64,000 nt of DNA from Nocardia salmonicida NBRC 13393 (lineage in GTDB: Bacteria > Actinomycetota > Actinomycetes > Mycobacteriales > Mycobacteriaceae). Position 1 is the stretch's first letter, and each line of letters begins with the position of its first letter. The translations under genes were made by a program, and so were the position numbers. Below the pieces are notes generated by a model. The model did not search any database. It was given only the letters and a program-made list of their open reading frames with translations, and had not been told where the DNA came from. The stretch spans positions 104,057 to 168,056 of the forward strand of contig NZ_BDBR01000015.1 in the NCBI RefSeq assembly GCF_001613085.1, read 5' to 3'. Below, piece by piece: positions 8,600 through 17,424 of this stretch.

Positions 8600-9469
8600 A
8601 TGTCCGGGACCTCGTCGTCTGCGTCGACTCCGCCGAGCTGGCCTGTGCAGCCCGGCTACCGCGAGGATCTGTTTCGCGGGACGGCGGAGTACTACTCCCA
8701 GTACCGCCCCGCTTACCCTGTGTCCCTGTTCGAGGACCTACTCGCTCGGACAGGGCAAGGCGGTGGCCTCCTCATCGACCTTGCCTGCGGCACAGGCGAA
8801 ATCGCGATTCCGCTGCACGATCGGTTCACCCATGTCCAGGCGGTTGACCTCGAGCCCGACATGGTCGAGGTCGGTCGCCGCAAAGCCGTCGAATCGGGCG
8901 CGACCAATATCGACTGGAGCGTCGGCAGAGCCGAGGATCCGGTGGTCACCGCCCCGGCGCAGTTGGTCACGATCGGCAATGCCTTCCATCGCCTCGACCG
9001 AGGCCTGATCGCCGAACGCGCCGGTCAGTGGCTGGATCCAGGTGGTTGTCTGGCGATTGTGGGCAGCAGTACACCGTGGAGTGGAACCGAACCGTGGCAA
9101 GCGATCGCCGTCGACGTGGTGGCTCGATGGTCCGGCGAACCGGGACGCCCGGCGAGTACGTCGCCAGCGGCCGTCGACAGCAGCGTCTCTCCGCGGCGCA
9201 CCCACGAAGAGATCCTCAGGGAGGCCGGGTTCCTCGACGTCACCGAGGACCAGTTCCCGACACCGCACGTGTGGACGGTGGACGAGTTCCTCGGATTTCT
9301 GTGGTCGACCTCTTACGCCACCCAGATTCGCCAGGACCCCGCTCTCGCAGAACAATTCGAGAAGGATCTTCGAGCACAGTTGCTCGACTTCGAGCCTTCC
9401 GGACAGCTGCAGGAGTCGATCGCGCACTACTACATCCTCGGCCGCACCCCAGACCCGTCGCGCACGTGA
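8600..9469 (+). CDS. class I SAM-dependent methyltransferase
   Basis: 289 residues from ATG 8600, preceded by AAGGAA nine nt upstream. Motif I is LIDLACGTGEIAIPL, followed by an acidic residue at the end of strand 2 (VDLEPDMVEVGR) and a late motif with DPGGCLAIVGSSTPW. N-terminal DLFRGTAEYYSQYRPAYP resembles small-molecule methyltransferases of the type-11/25 group. Substrate unknown. The stop overlaps the GTG of the downstream kinase (GTGA), so the pair is translationally coupled. Confidence 0.9.
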   Translation: MSGTSSSASTPPSWPVQPGYREDLFRGTAEYYSQYRPAYPVSLFEDLLARTGQGGGLLIDLACGTGEIAIPLHDRFTHVQAVDLEPDMVEVGRRKAVESGATNIDWSVGRAEDPVVTAPAQLVTIGNAFHRLDRGLIAERAGQWLDPGGCLAIVGSSTPWSGTEPWQAIAVDVVARWSGEPGRPASTSPAAVDSSVSPRRTHEEILREAGFLDVTEDQFPTPHVWTVDEFLGFLWSTSYATQIRQDPALAEQFEKDLRAQLLDFEPSGQLQESIAHYYILGRTPDPSRT

Positions 9470-10008
9470 TCGCCGTCGTGAGCGGTCCACCTGGATCGGG
9501 CAAGTCCACGCTCGCCCACGCCCTTGCCGAGCGCGTCGGCATCCCGGCGATCATCCGCGACGAGATCAAACAAGGCATGGTCGCAGCCACCGTGCCTCGC
9601 GACGGTGACTTCGACGACCTCGACATTCCCGTCCTCCACGTGTTCTTCGATGTGCTGACCGTGCTGGCCCGTGGTGGTGTCAGCGCGGTCGCCGAAGCGG
9701 CGTTCCAGGACAAGCTCTGGCGTCCTGCTCTCATCGGTTTGGCCGAGCTCGCGCAGATCCGCATCATCCACTGCACCGCGCCACAGCACGTGCTCTACGA
9801 CCGGATCACCTACCGTGTCGAGCACGATCCGCATCGGCGCGCACACAACGACACCGGCCTCATCGCCGAGATCGCCACCGGCACCCGCTCCGCCGACTCG
9901 TTCGTGCCGGTGAAAATGGATGTCGAGCAGATGACCGTCGACACCACCGACGGATACAACCCAGGCTTGGACGCTATCGCGCGATTTGTCACTACGCCCG
10001 GTCGATGA
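9466..10008 (+). CDS. small P-loop kinase
   Basis: 180 residues starting at GTG 9466, sharing GTGA with the stop of the methyltransferase. Walker A is SGPPGSGKST near residues 6-15. A DEIK segment follows, as in AAA_33-type kinases (chloramphenicol phosphotransferase-, gluconate kinase- and zeta-like proteins). The coupling suggests that methylation and phosphorylation act on one substrate, which is inference. A hairpin at 10015-10042 closes the transcript. Confidence 0.85.
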   Translation: MIAVVSGPPGSGKSTLAHALAERVGIPAIIRDEIKQGMVAATVPRDGDFDDLDIPVLHVFFDVLTVLARGGVSAVAEAAFQDKLWRPALIGLAELAQIRIIHCTAPQHVLYDRITYRVEHDPHRRAHNDTGLIAEIATGTRSADSFVPVKMDVEQMTVDTTDGYNPGLDAIARFVTTPGR

Positions 10009-10014
10009 CCTGAT

Positions 10015-10042
10015 CCGCTGATCACCGGCCTGTGATCAGCGG
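10015..10042 (+). terminator. 11-bp perfect stem hairpin
   Basis: CCGCTGATCAC (10015-10025) and GTGATCAGCGG (10032-10042) pair perfectly around a 6-nt loop, 7 nt after the kinase stop and between convergent genes. There is no U-tract, as is common for actinobacterial terminators. Confidence 0.65.
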
Positions 10043-10206
10043 TGGGTGCCGGGCGTCACGTGGAAGGACAGGCAAAGCCTGGCCCGGCCGACCTACGACC
10101 GGGACCGACCTTCCTCGATTGCGCTGGTCCCCAACTCAATTGGGGCGTCGATCACGCTACCCGCCCGCGTGACCAGCGCAAACAACCTTGTGCGGGCGTG
10201 TCGGGT

Positions 10207-10494
10207 CTACTGGTCGCCGGTGAGGCGATCCATCTCGTCGGCGCCGTCGTTGCAGCACGGCCCGCAGAACAGGCGCAGCTCCTGGGGTGTGGATGGGTCG
10301 GGAATGTTGTACCGGGCACGGTCACCGTTCGCGCCGGGCCGCAGACTCCACCCGCACTCCGTGCAGGCGAGCGTGGTGTTGTCTGGTTCGAGCCATTCCG
10401 GCGGCGCGGTGGATTTCTTCACCGCCATCCCGTCGGTCACCGGCTGGTAGTAGGCGAAGACCTGCCCGTTTCCGGGCGTTGGTGCAGTGCTCAC
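10207..10494 (-). CDS. 95-residue zinc-ribbon-like protein
   Basis: Starts at GTG 10494, with AAGGAGG 5-6 nt upstream. Cysteines occur as CTECGW in the middle and FCGPCC near the C-terminus, so a zinc ribbon is likely. Other features are a FAYYQPVTDG segment and an acidic tail. No family recognised; the type is common on actinobacterial plasmids. Confidence 0.75.
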   Translation of the reverse strand: MSTAPTPGNGQVFAYYQPVTDGMAVKKSTAPPEWLEPDNTTLACTECGWSLRPGANGDRARYNIPDPSTPQELRLFCGPCCNDGADEMDRLTGDQ

Positions 10495-10666
10495 GCGATC
10501 CTCCTTCGGCTGTACGCCGCCGCCGCGTCGGTCCGGTGTGGCCGGGCGGGGTGACGCTGAAAGTGCAGGCTACACAGGGGGTTCGAGGCTCTAGAGTCGA
10601 GAAACTAGAGGTCACCGTGCCGAAATTGGGTTGCGCGCGCTGGCTCGCCGACTCAGCATCGAACCC

Positions 10667-11173
10667 ATGACCACCGCCGAGCACTTGATCGTGCGCCCGC
10701 TCGGGCCAGGTGACGAGCCAGCCTTTCTCGAACTCCGGTCGGCGATCACACAGGACGGCACTGTCTTCGCCAAGGACTACCGGCCAGGTATGGCCTGGTC
10801 GGAGTACCTTCTCGTCCAGGACAATGCGCGTGCAGGGGAGGGCTTGGCCGAAGGCGCGGTGCCGTATACGTTCCTCGTCGCTGACCTCGGTGGCGGCGTG
10901 CTGGTGGGCAGCAGCGATATCCGCCACCGGCTTACCGAGCAACTGGCCCGGTGGGGCGGGCACGTCGGCTATATCGTCGCTCCCCGCTACCGCAGACTCG
11001 GGCACGGGACAGAAATACTTCGCCAAACACTAAGACTGGCAACAGATCTCGGCATCAATCCGGCACTTCTGACCTGTCGTATCGACAACGTTGGTTCGCG
11101 CGGGGTCATTCAGGCGTGTGGTGGCACTGTGTGCGCCGAAAGTGACGATGGCATCTGTTCCTACTGGATCTGA
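10667..11173 (+). CDS. GNAT acetyltransferase
   Basis: 168 residues from ATG 10667. Starts HLIVRPLGPGDEPAFLELR (beta1-alpha1) and contains HVGYIVAPRYRRLGHGTEIL, the acetyl-CoA-binding R/Q-x-x-G-x-G/A signature (RRLGHG), followed by ALLTCRIDNVGSRGVIQACGG as in RimJ/L-like acetyltransferases. Substrate unknown. It is convergent with the MurG-like gene, whose stop lies 24 bp away. Confidence 0.9.
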   Translation: MTTAEHLIVRPLGPGDEPAFLELRSAITQDGTVFAKDYRPGMAWSEYLLVQDNARAGEGLAEGAVPYTFLVADLGGGVLVGSSDIRHRLTEQLARWGGHVGYIVAPRYRRLGHGTEILRQTLRLATDLGINPALLTCRIDNVGSRGVIQACGGTVCAESDDGICSYWI

Positions 11174-11197
11174 CCCGACGCCGTACAGTCCGCGCGG

Positions 11198-12344
11198 CTA
11201 GGTGACCGGTTCGTCAGTCGCGACGGCACCGACCAGCCGGGCCAGCCGCGCTCCCGCGTCCGGGCGCCCGAGCTCCCGTGCGGCCTTGCCCAGCCGGGCA
11301 CGGGCGTCCGGATCTGCCAGCAGCCCGGTGACAGCCGCGCCGAGACTGTGCCCGGTCACGGTGCCCGAGACCGTGATTGCGGCACCGGCCTGCTCGAGCA
11401 GTCGCGCTGCTTTCGCCTGCTCCCCACCTGCCGACGATGCCAGCGGTACCAGGACCGCGGGCTTACCCAGTGCGGTCAGCTCAGCGATCGTGCCCGCACC
11501 GGCGCGGCACACCACGACATCAGCCAGCGCCAACGCGTCGGCCATCCCGGCTCCGTCGACGAAGTCGGTGACGAAGTAGCGCCCAGCCAGATCGCCGGGC
11601 AACCCCGTCGCGGTGCTCTGCAACGCCGGAAAATCGGCGGCACCGGCCTGGTGAATCATGTTGGCCTGTCCCAGCAGCGACTCCAGTGCCTCGGCGACGG
11701 CAGTGTTGATCTGCCGAGCGCCTTGGGCGCCCCCGGTCACCAGGACCGTCGGCAGCTCGCGGTCGAACTCGTTCCCGAACCGCTCGAGCGCCGCCTGGCC
11801 GCTGCCGGCGAGCACGGACTCGCGGACTGGGTTGCCGGTGACCACCACGCCGGCTGCGGCCCGAGGCCCCAGTGCCGCGACTGTCGCCTCCGAGGTCACC
11901 GCCACCTTTGTCGCGGCCCGCGCGAGCACCCTGTTGGCTAGGCCCAACCCGACGGTCTGTTCATGCACCACCAGCGGAATCCGCAGCACGCGAGCGGCCA
12001 CCCCGACCGGGACAGCGACATAGCCGCCGGTGGTCAGCACGACGTCGGGGGCGAATGCGCGCAATCGGCGCACGGCTTGGGCCACCCCCGATCGGTACCC
12101 GCGCCATGTCGGTGGCGTTGGCGCGGGTGAGCATCCGCAGCGGGTTGCGGTCCCGGCGCAGTTTCCCCACGGCCACTGCGCTGAAGTCGATGTTGTCGTC
12201 GGCCGCGGTCCGCTGCTCGAGCGAGTCCGCCTGACCGAGCCACAGCACATGCGCTGGGTCGGATCCGGCTCGTAATTCGCGCGCCACAGCGAGCGCGGGG
12301 AACACGTGCCCTCCGGTACCACCACCTGCGATCGCTACCCGCAA
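11198..12344 (-). pseudogene. MurG-like glycosyltransferase, frameshifted
   Basis: The intact reading would be about 381 residues, close to MurG (around 355-400). The N-terminal frame starts at TTG 12344 (GGAAGG upstream) and has the phosphate-binding loop AGGGTGGHVFPALAVAREL; the C-terminal frame has TTGGYVAVPVG, VVHEQTVGLGLANR, VTGGAQGARQIN and CRAGAGTIAELTALG, all MurG/GT28 landmarks. The two frames overlap around 12085-12100, where a run of five C (12085-12089) or a CCC (12098-12100) must lose one base to restore one frame. MurG transfers GlcNAc to lipid I; this extra copy, outside any cell-wall cluster, might have another acceptor. It may be a pseudogene or carry a sequencing error. Confidence 0.85.
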
Positions 12345-12567
12345 CGTTGCCGCCTTCCCACGATCGACCGAGACAGTGCGATCAAGTCTGCCACCGTCCG
12401 ATGCCCCTCCCGCGGTGTCACAGAGTTCTTCGCGGTTGCCGTGGCCAAGCAGTGAGCGGTCCGGGCTTCTCATCGTGGTTCGAACCTCGAACGGCGGATC
12501 GCCGTGGTGGCGGCGCTTGCGCTTGCGACGGGGTCTGGCGATCAGCGGCCTGATCTCGACGGCCTGC

Positions 12568-13193
12568 CTACTCTCCTACATGATCACCGTGGTCGCCGGG
12601 GGTGCGCGAGTCGGTTGGTGTCGCGCGGCCCGGCTTGGTCCCGCTGGACAGGCGGTTCACCGCTGGGTGTTGGCCCGACCGGCGTCGCGTTTGCCGATCG
12701 GACACGTTGTTGCGTGTGGCCGCCCGTGTCGGGCCGCGGTACCAGAACAACGCCATGTGCTCGCAGGTGTGCGCTGGTTCGGTGTCGGCGTAGTCCTCGC
12801 CGGTGCGCTCGGCGATCAACTGCCAGAACGACTTCGCGCCGGGCATGTGACGGTTGGTGAGCCAGGTGTAGCCGGGGATCTGTTTGCGGATATGGGCCAG
12901 CACGCCGGTGGCGACGCTCTGCCCCTGCAAACCTGGGTTCACGTCGATGTTGCCGACAAAAGCGCGGCGGCATGGATGGCAGATCAAGTAGTTGATTTTC
13001 CCGGCTGGCCAGTCGCCCAGGTCGCGGTGGTACAGGGTGATCGAGCGAATGTCGGTGGCTGCGCCCTCGGTGATCAGCGGGCCGTAAGGCTGATACCTGA
13101 TGGCACGCTGGGTCTTCCATCGGTGGTAGACCCGCCGCGGGTTCAGCGTCCGCAGGAACGGGTGGGGTGGACGCGGGCGAAGGTATCCCGCAT
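12568..13193 (-). pseudogene. GNAT-like protein lacking an in-frame start
   Basis: A minus-strand frame from about 13140 to the stop at 12568 reads like a real protein: PRRVYHRWKTQRAIRYQPYG, TDIRSITLYHRDLGDWPAG, a LICHPC Cys pair, NIDVNPGLQGQSVATGVL (GNAT-like Q/R-x-x-G-x-A/G), and HMPGAKSFW. There is no ATG, GTG or TTG in that frame before an upstream stop, except a TTG at 12987 that would delete conserved sequence. An ATG at 13193 in another frame (MRDTFARVHPTR) would give a sensible N-terminus after one frameshift near 13140. So it is either a decayed gene or one with a sequencing error. Confidence 0.6.
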
Positions 13194-13339
13194 AGGGTCC
13201 GCAGTCTGATCGTCGGCGTCGGCGGGATCGTCGGTGGATCGTGCACCATAGTCTGTGGCCCCCTTCGGCATTGCGCTGATTGTGCCGTCGACCACCGACA
13301 GGTTCTGCTTATCCGCACGTTCTCGGAAGGGATTTGCTC

Positions 13340-13744
13340 GTGCCCAAGTTGCATCACCTGGCCCTTACGATCGACCTCGACAAGTCGGCACCGTTCTACG
13401 CCGCGGTCTTGCCCCTGCTGGGCTACGCGCTCGAATACTGCGGTGACAGGCTGCAGGTCTGGAAGGGCTCGGCGTTGTCACCGGAGGTTTTGCTCTACGC
13501 GGTCGAAGGCGAGGACAGCCGCCCCCACACTCACGGTCGTCCCGGGTTGCAGCATCTCGCAGTCGAGGTCGAGGACCGCGGCATTGTCGAGCAGGTCCAC
13601 CAGGTGGTCGTGGCCGGCGGGTTTCCCGTTGTTCACGAACCCCGGGAATATTCGGACTATTCGAAGGGATATTGGGCGGTGTTCGTGACCGACTTCGACG
13701 GCAATCGGTGGGAAGTCGCGCACATCCCGTCGCTCACGGATTGA
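13340..13744 (+). CDS. VOC (glyoxalase/bleomycin-resistance fold) protein
   Basis: 134 residues from GTG 13340, with GAAGGGA upstream. KLHHLALTIDLDKSAPFYAAVL is the typical beta-alpha start with the first metal-ligand His. GRPGLQHLAVEVEDR carries a second and GNRWEVAHI the terminal Glu. Members bind a metal or a small molecule; the reaction cannot be predicted. A second VOC protein is encoded at 17425-17826. Confidence 0.9.
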   Translation: MPKLHHLALTIDLDKSAPFYAAVLPLLGYALEYCGDRLQVWKGSALSPEVLLYAVEGEDSRPHTHGRPGLQHLAVEVEDRGIVEQVHQVVVAGGFPVVHEPREYSDYSKGYWAVFVTDFDGNRWEVAHIPSLTD

Positions 13745-14062
13745 TCATCGGGGCACGCCCACGCGACATAGCAAACCGCCGCGGCATCGGGCAGGTTTCA
13801 CCGAACGCGTGTAGGCCTCTGGTCTACAATCGGAGAGGATTTCAACCTGCTTCGGCTGGATCCAACGCGGTTCGACCGCACTTCGCTTCACCTTCGCGGG
13901 CGTTCGCGCCCGCCCTTCATTGCCCAGGACTTCGCGCCGGGTTCATTCGCGTCAAACAGGGCTTGCAATTTCGCAGGCTCTATTGGCCGATCAATGGACT
14001 GACTCCCATCGAGGACGTGGTCCCACTGTCTATGCGACCAACCAGCTGTGAAGGAACACGCG
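13745..14062. other. 318-bp gap with a terminator-like hairpin
   Basis: No open frame here has convincing composition. The only structure I see is the UUCG-capped hairpin at 13896-13913. The last 20 nt carry the ribosome binding site of the next gene. Confidence 0.5.
13896..13913 (+). terminator. 7-bp hairpin with TTCG tetraloop
   Basis: GCGGGCG (13896-13902), TTCG, CGCCCGC (13907-13913). A perfect stem closed by a stable UUCG loop, 150 bp after the VOC gene; a likely terminator although no T-run follows. Confidence 0.5.
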
Positions 14063-14551
14063 ATGACCTCTGAATCGACTACCGACCAATTCCTCGATCA
14101 CGCGACGGCAGCGCGCCTGGTCGGCCGACATCCGGCCAACGTCGGCACCGACATCCTCGGCGTCAGCCCTGACGAGAACGGTCGGTACTCGCGCCACAAA
14201 CTGATCGCAGCGAGAGGCCGGCGCCGCAACATCATGAAGGCGCGAAACCGTCGCTTGGCCCGCCAGATCGGCAACGCCGACTACAGCTGGTATTACGCCG
14301 AGAAGCGGCGGGAGGAGTTCCGGCACGCTCAGATCCTCACCGAGCGCATCACCACGGACTGTGTCCGGGTGGTCCAGGGCGGCCGCGAGGGCGCGATCTG
14401 GCGTGTCGACCTCCCGAAAGGGTTCACCTGGGGGCTGACATGGGATCCCGCCGCTAACCCGTTCACCGCGCCGATGTTCTCCCATGGCACGACATGGCAG
14501 GAGGCGCTGCAGCCGTGGGTCGACCACTGCGCCTCCATTGACAGACGATGA
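14063..14551 (+). CDS. 162-residue protein with basic HTH-like N-terminus
   Basis: Starts at ATG 14063 with GAAGGA at 14050-14055. Residues 10-50 (DHATAARLVGRHPANVGTDIL...YSRHKLIAA) look like an excisionase/MerR-type helix-turn-helix ending in the typical Tyr-x-x-x-x-Leu segment. A basic stretch (RGRRRNIMKARNRRLARQ) follows, then an aromatic-rich C-terminal half (WYYAEKRREEF, GAIWRVDLPKGFTWGLTW). Probably DNA-binding; family not recognised. A long minus-strand frame across this region is a shadow. Confidence 0.75.
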   Translation: MTSESTTDQFLDHATAARLVGRHPANVGTDILGVSPDENGRYSRHKLIAARGRRRNIMKARNRRLARQIGNADYSWYYAEKRREEFRHAQILTERITTDCVRVVQGGREGAIWRVDLPKGFTWGLTWDPAANPFTAPMFSHGTTWQEALQPWVDHCASIDRR

Positions 14552-14586
14552 GCGGTCAGCAGATTCATTCCCGCGCCAGCGAGAGC

Positions 14587-14615
14587 GGTGGGGGACATGT
14601 CGTTGTCGCTGGTAG
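14587..14615 (-). repeat. dispersed D-T-S-P repeat, copy 1
   Basis: Minus-strand reading: CTACCAGCGACAAC then GACATGTCCCCCACC. First of at least eight copies. This one is in the 268-bp gap between genes at 14551 and 14820. Confidence 0.7.
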
Positions 14616-14819
14616 CGGCCCGCGTGAAGGGAATCTGCTGTCCGTCTGAATTCCACCGAGACGCGCCGATGTGGGCCCCATGGTCGCATTGGATGTTCGG
14701 CACTGGCCGCCGCCGCGGCCGACCCACAGTGCCCGCCCGCTGCACTCCTCGGCTGAGCCGGCCAGTTCGAGCGCCCTGCGACGATAGGGTGGGTCGAATT
14801 GGCTAGGGAGGCAACGAAC

Positions 14820-15038
14820 ATGCACACGCCCCGACGCGCCGAGCTGGCGCATGCGTTGTTGTTCGGCGCACTGGCCGACGGTGGCGTTCGTGGTGCCGTA
14901 CATGCTGCGCAATCCGGTTCAATGACCGTTGCTGTGCTGATCGCGGTGGTGCCAATAGCGTTCTTCTTCGTGGCGAGGAGGGCACGCGAACTGCGTGGTC
15001 CAGTGACAGTTCCGGCCGCGGTTGAGCCCCGCTGGTAG
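14820..15038 (+). CDS. 72-residue single-span membrane protein
   Basis: ATG 14820 with a strong GGGAGG 8 nt upstream. One clear hydrophobic segment (VAVLIAVVPIAFFFVA) near residues 41-56, followed by a basic RRARELR cluster, gives N-out/C-in topology by the positive-inside rule. Function unknown. Its stop overlaps the TTG start of the GrpB-like gene by 17 nt. Confidence 0.65.
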   Translation: MHTPRRAELAHALLFGALADGGVRGAVHAAQSGSMTVAVLIAVVPIAFFFVARRARELRGPVTVPAAVEPRW

Positions 15039-15630
15039 GCCGGGTCCGGCGGTGCTGGTGGACTACGACCCGCACTGGCCGGTGCGCGCCGGGCGGCTGC
15101 TCGTAGAGGTGCGGGCCGCGCTGGCCGGGCTCGATCCCGACGGGGTGTTGGTGGCCGAGCATATCGGTTCGACCGCGGTGCCGGATCTGGTGGCGAAGCC
15201 GATTGTTGATCTGCAGGTGCAGTTGCCGGTGCTGGCACCGCTGACCGTCCTGTCCGAGGTGCTGGCGCCGACGGGGTTCGTGTCGGCGTTCGGTGCCAGG
15301 CCGGACTCACCTGGTGTGCACCACGATATTCCGCGGCCCGGCATGCCCGCGGAGCCAAGCTTGTACGACAAGCGGCTGTTCCATTCACCGTCAGAAGCGG
15401 CGATTCTGCACATCCGCCGGCTGGATTCCCCGTTCGCCGAATGGGTGCTGCTGTTGCGGGACTGGTTGTGTGCGCACCCGGCTGAGGCCGCCCGCTACGG
15501 GGCCCACAAGCGCATCCTCGCGGAGCGATTTGGCGGTGATGTCGACTACGACGACTACACCCGCGCCAAGACCCTGTTCTTCGACGAGATCGAGCCGGAC
15601 GTCCGTCGCTGGTCACGCGGCCTGGCGTGA
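15022..15630 (+). CDS. GrpB-fold (UPF0157) nucleotidyltransferase-like protein
   Basis: 202 residues from TTG 15022, or from a downstream GTG at 15051. VDYDPHWP near the N-terminus, AEHIGSTAVPDLVAKPIVDLQV (the G-S-x9-11-D-x-D/Q nucleotidyltransferase-like core) and LRDWLCAHPAEAARYGAHKR match the GrpB/DUF427-adjacent UPF0157 family, often annotated as dephospho-CoA kinase-associated. Biochemical role not established. It ends 5 bp before the convergent glycosyltransferase gene. Confidence 0.85.
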   Translation: MSPAGRPGPAVLVDYDPHWPVRAGRLLVEVRAALAGLDPDGVLVAEHIGSTAVPDLVAKPIVDLQVQLPVLAPLTVLSEVLAPTGFVSAFGARPDSPGVHHDIPRPGMPAEPSLYDKRLFHSPSEAAILHIRRLDSPFAEWVLLLRDWLCAHPAEAARYGAHKRILAERFGGDVDYDDYTRAKTLFFDEIEPDVRRWSRGLA

Positions 15631-15634
15631 TCGC

Positions 15635-16417
15635 TCACCGCGGCGGTGGTGAGCCCGGCGTCCAGGCGCCCAGCAGTGCCGCGCGTTCGGCCAGCAGTCC
15701 CCGCAGCGCGGCGACGTCGGCGCCGAAGTCAGGGGCGCGGGTCATCTGCTGATCGTGGTGGCGCCGGATCAGCCCGACCCGGTCGAGGTGGTAGCCGGGG
15801 CTCACGGCGTCAGCGGCCAGGAGCAGACCCTGGTCCTCGGAGACTTCGAGCCCCATCCATCCTCCCAGCGCGATCACCAGTTCCCGGCGAAGAGTGAGGG
15901 TTGAGGGGTGAATCCGTTGGGCGCGCGGGTCGGCGCTCCAGCTGGCAGCGAGTGACCTGCGCTCGCTACGGCCCGGGGGCGGCTCCTGGTCGTAGGCGTG
16001 GTGGCTGCCATCGGGGTGCAGGTCCAACAGTGGGCAGGTCGTCCACCCGACATCGGGGTGGACGGTGAGGATCTCGATCGCGGCGGCGAGGGAGTCGCTG
16101 ACGAGCATGTCATCGACGTCGAGGGTGCGAATCAGGGCGCCATGGGCGCGTGCCAGCGCGGTGGTGCGAGCGACACCCGGCCCGCCGCGGCGCCGTGAGA
16201 AGCCGATCGACACTCGGGGGTCGTCCCGGACGACGTCGGGCAGGCTGGTCAGGTCGTCGGCGTCGCCGTGGATGACCCACTGCCATTGCCACATCGGGGG
16301 AAGTTGCTGGTCCACCAGGGAGCGGTAGGCGGCCGCGAGGTGTTGCGGATCCGGCCGGTGCGCGGCGGTGACGACGGAAATCGTCTGGTGCGCGGCGCTG
16401 ACAGCGATGCCGTTCAT
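15635..16417 (-). CDS. family 2 glycosyltransferase
   Basis: 260 residues from ATG 16417, overlapping the stop of the decayed upstream frame (ATGA). ISVVTAAHRPDPQHLAAAYRSL is the N-terminal strand-loop of GT2 enzymes, GGPGVARTTALARAHG and RTLDVDDML the donor site with D-x-D, and SEDQGLLLAADAV the acceptor ED motif. Sugar and acceptor are unknown. It follows a broken copy of the 3.7-kb gene, so the intact ancestor probably paired with it. Confidence 0.9.
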   Translation of the reverse strand: MNGIAVSAAHQTISVVTAAHRPDPQHLAAAYRSLVDQQLPPMWQWQWVIHGDADDLTSLPDVVRDDPRVSIGFSRRRGGPGVARTTALARAHGALIRTLDVDDMLVSDSLAAAIEILTVHPDVGWTTCPLLDLHPDGSHHAYDQEPPPGRSERRSLAASWSADPRAQRIHPSTLTLRRELVIALGGWMGLEVSEDQGLLLAADAVSPGYHLDRVGLIRRHHDQQMTRAPDFGADVAALRGLLAERAALLGAWTPGSPPPR

Positions 16418-16695
16418 CGGCCGCTCGCGCTGGTCGTTGTGCCGCAGCTGTGGATCTGGCTGCTGCCTGGAGGAGGTCGGTCGTCGGTGCCCAAGGTCGT
16501 GAGTGTCGACGGGCCACAGGAACAGTCCGAGACCTGGCTGATTCTGGTTCCGAGTTCGTCCTCGACGGCTGCTTCGTGCATCCGATGAAGTACCCGAACG
16601 AGTCCCGCAGGTCCCACAGACCGGCGGGACTGGTCCCACAGCGCTTGGTAGTGCCGCCGCGCGCCTGCGATCGGGTCGAGAGTGGTCTCGCTCAA
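16414..16695 (-). pseudogene. decayed paralogue of the gene at 3682-4137
   Basis: Begins at TTG 16695 with LSETTLDPIAGARRHYQALWDQSR, nearly identical to the start of the intact gene. After residue 23 the match jumps frame: GLWDLRDSFGYF reads in a second frame and GLFLWPVDTHDL in a third, matching GLWDLRPWFEHL and ELFLWPPILTAL. At least two frameshifts and an internal deletion are needed. The surviving frame ends by ATGA overlap with the glycosyltransferase. Confidence 0.85.
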
Positions 16696-16766
16696 GCCCT
16701 GTACCTCTCTCTCTGGTGCGCGGTGAACCCCTGATTGTGCGAGCCGACGTCACCGGCCCACGACGA

Positions 16767-17330
16767 CTAGTTACTGGGCCGCTGCTTGTGCAAGTACAGC
16801 TCGACGAGGGGCCTCAGCAGTGCCAGCTCCTGCTCGAGTTCCTTGATGCGACCGATCAAATCGATATCGGAGCGGCTGACGAGGTCGGACAACCGTTCGA
16901 TCTCGACGTCCTTTTCGGCCAAGGTCTCAAGCAGCGGCGCGGTGGCCTCAGATCGCACGGCATCGATGTCGATAGGCTCGGCGGCGAGAGCTTCAGTAGG
17001 CATTGGCGCGGCGGTGACGTTTTCGACATCGCGCAGCCCCGGTGTGGTGACGGGGCTGTCGGCGCGAACAGCATTCCGGTACTTGCGCTTGGGCTTGTCG
17101 ACGGATTTGGTGCGTTTGGCGGGCGCTTCGACCACTCTGGCAGCCTCACCCCAATTGCGGACGGTGGAGGGCGATGGGCCACCACCAACATGGTTGGCGA
17201 ACTGTGCCGCGGTGGCTGAGATTGCCGCGTTCGCGCTGTCGGCGCCCTGGAGGTGTTGCTGTAGAGCTTCCAGGACAGTGACTTTGAACTGTTGGTCGTA
17301 TCGGGGGGCGGAGGTGCCTTTGGGGGCCAT
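16767..17330 (-). CDS. HTH plus coiled-coil protein (TnpA-helper-like)
   Basis: 187 residues; ATG 17330 with AAGGAGAG upstream. The N-terminus (YDQQFKVTVLEALQQHL) and PSPSTVRNWGEAARV resemble the helix-turn-helix of small transposase orfA/helper proteins. A basic linker is followed by a C-terminal coiled coil (LLETLAEKDVEIERLSDLV...IKELEQELALLRPL) with heptad hydrophobics. No DDE domain or IS ends are nearby, so it may be a stand-alone DNA-binding protein. Confidence 0.75.
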   Translation of the reverse strand: MAPKGTSAPRYDQQFKVTVLEALQQHLQGADSANAAISATAAQFANHVGGGPSPSTVRNWGEAARVVEAPAKRTKSVDKPKRKYRNAVRADSPVTTPGLRDVENVTAAPMPTEALAAEPIDIDAVRSEATAPLLETLAEKDVEIERLSDLVSRSDIDLIGRIKELEQELALLRPLVELYLHKQRPSN

Positions 17331-17424
17331 AGGGATTCTCTCCTTCAGAGTTCAGCGGTACCGGTAAATGTAGAGTGCCAGGACCAGACTCTGGCAGGCT
17401 GTCGTCGAAATCCGGTGCGATCAG

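Noticed and set aside
14030..15616. 528-codon minus-strand open frame over the HTH, membrane and GrpB-like genes
   Set aside because: Composition is Arg/Pro/Ser-rich without any domain; the plus-strand genes beneath it have ribosome binding sites and known motifs.
16767..17330. First gene of an IS3-type element
   Set aside because: HTH plus coiled coil resembles orfA, but no orfB, DDE motif, terminal inverted repeats or target duplication is present.
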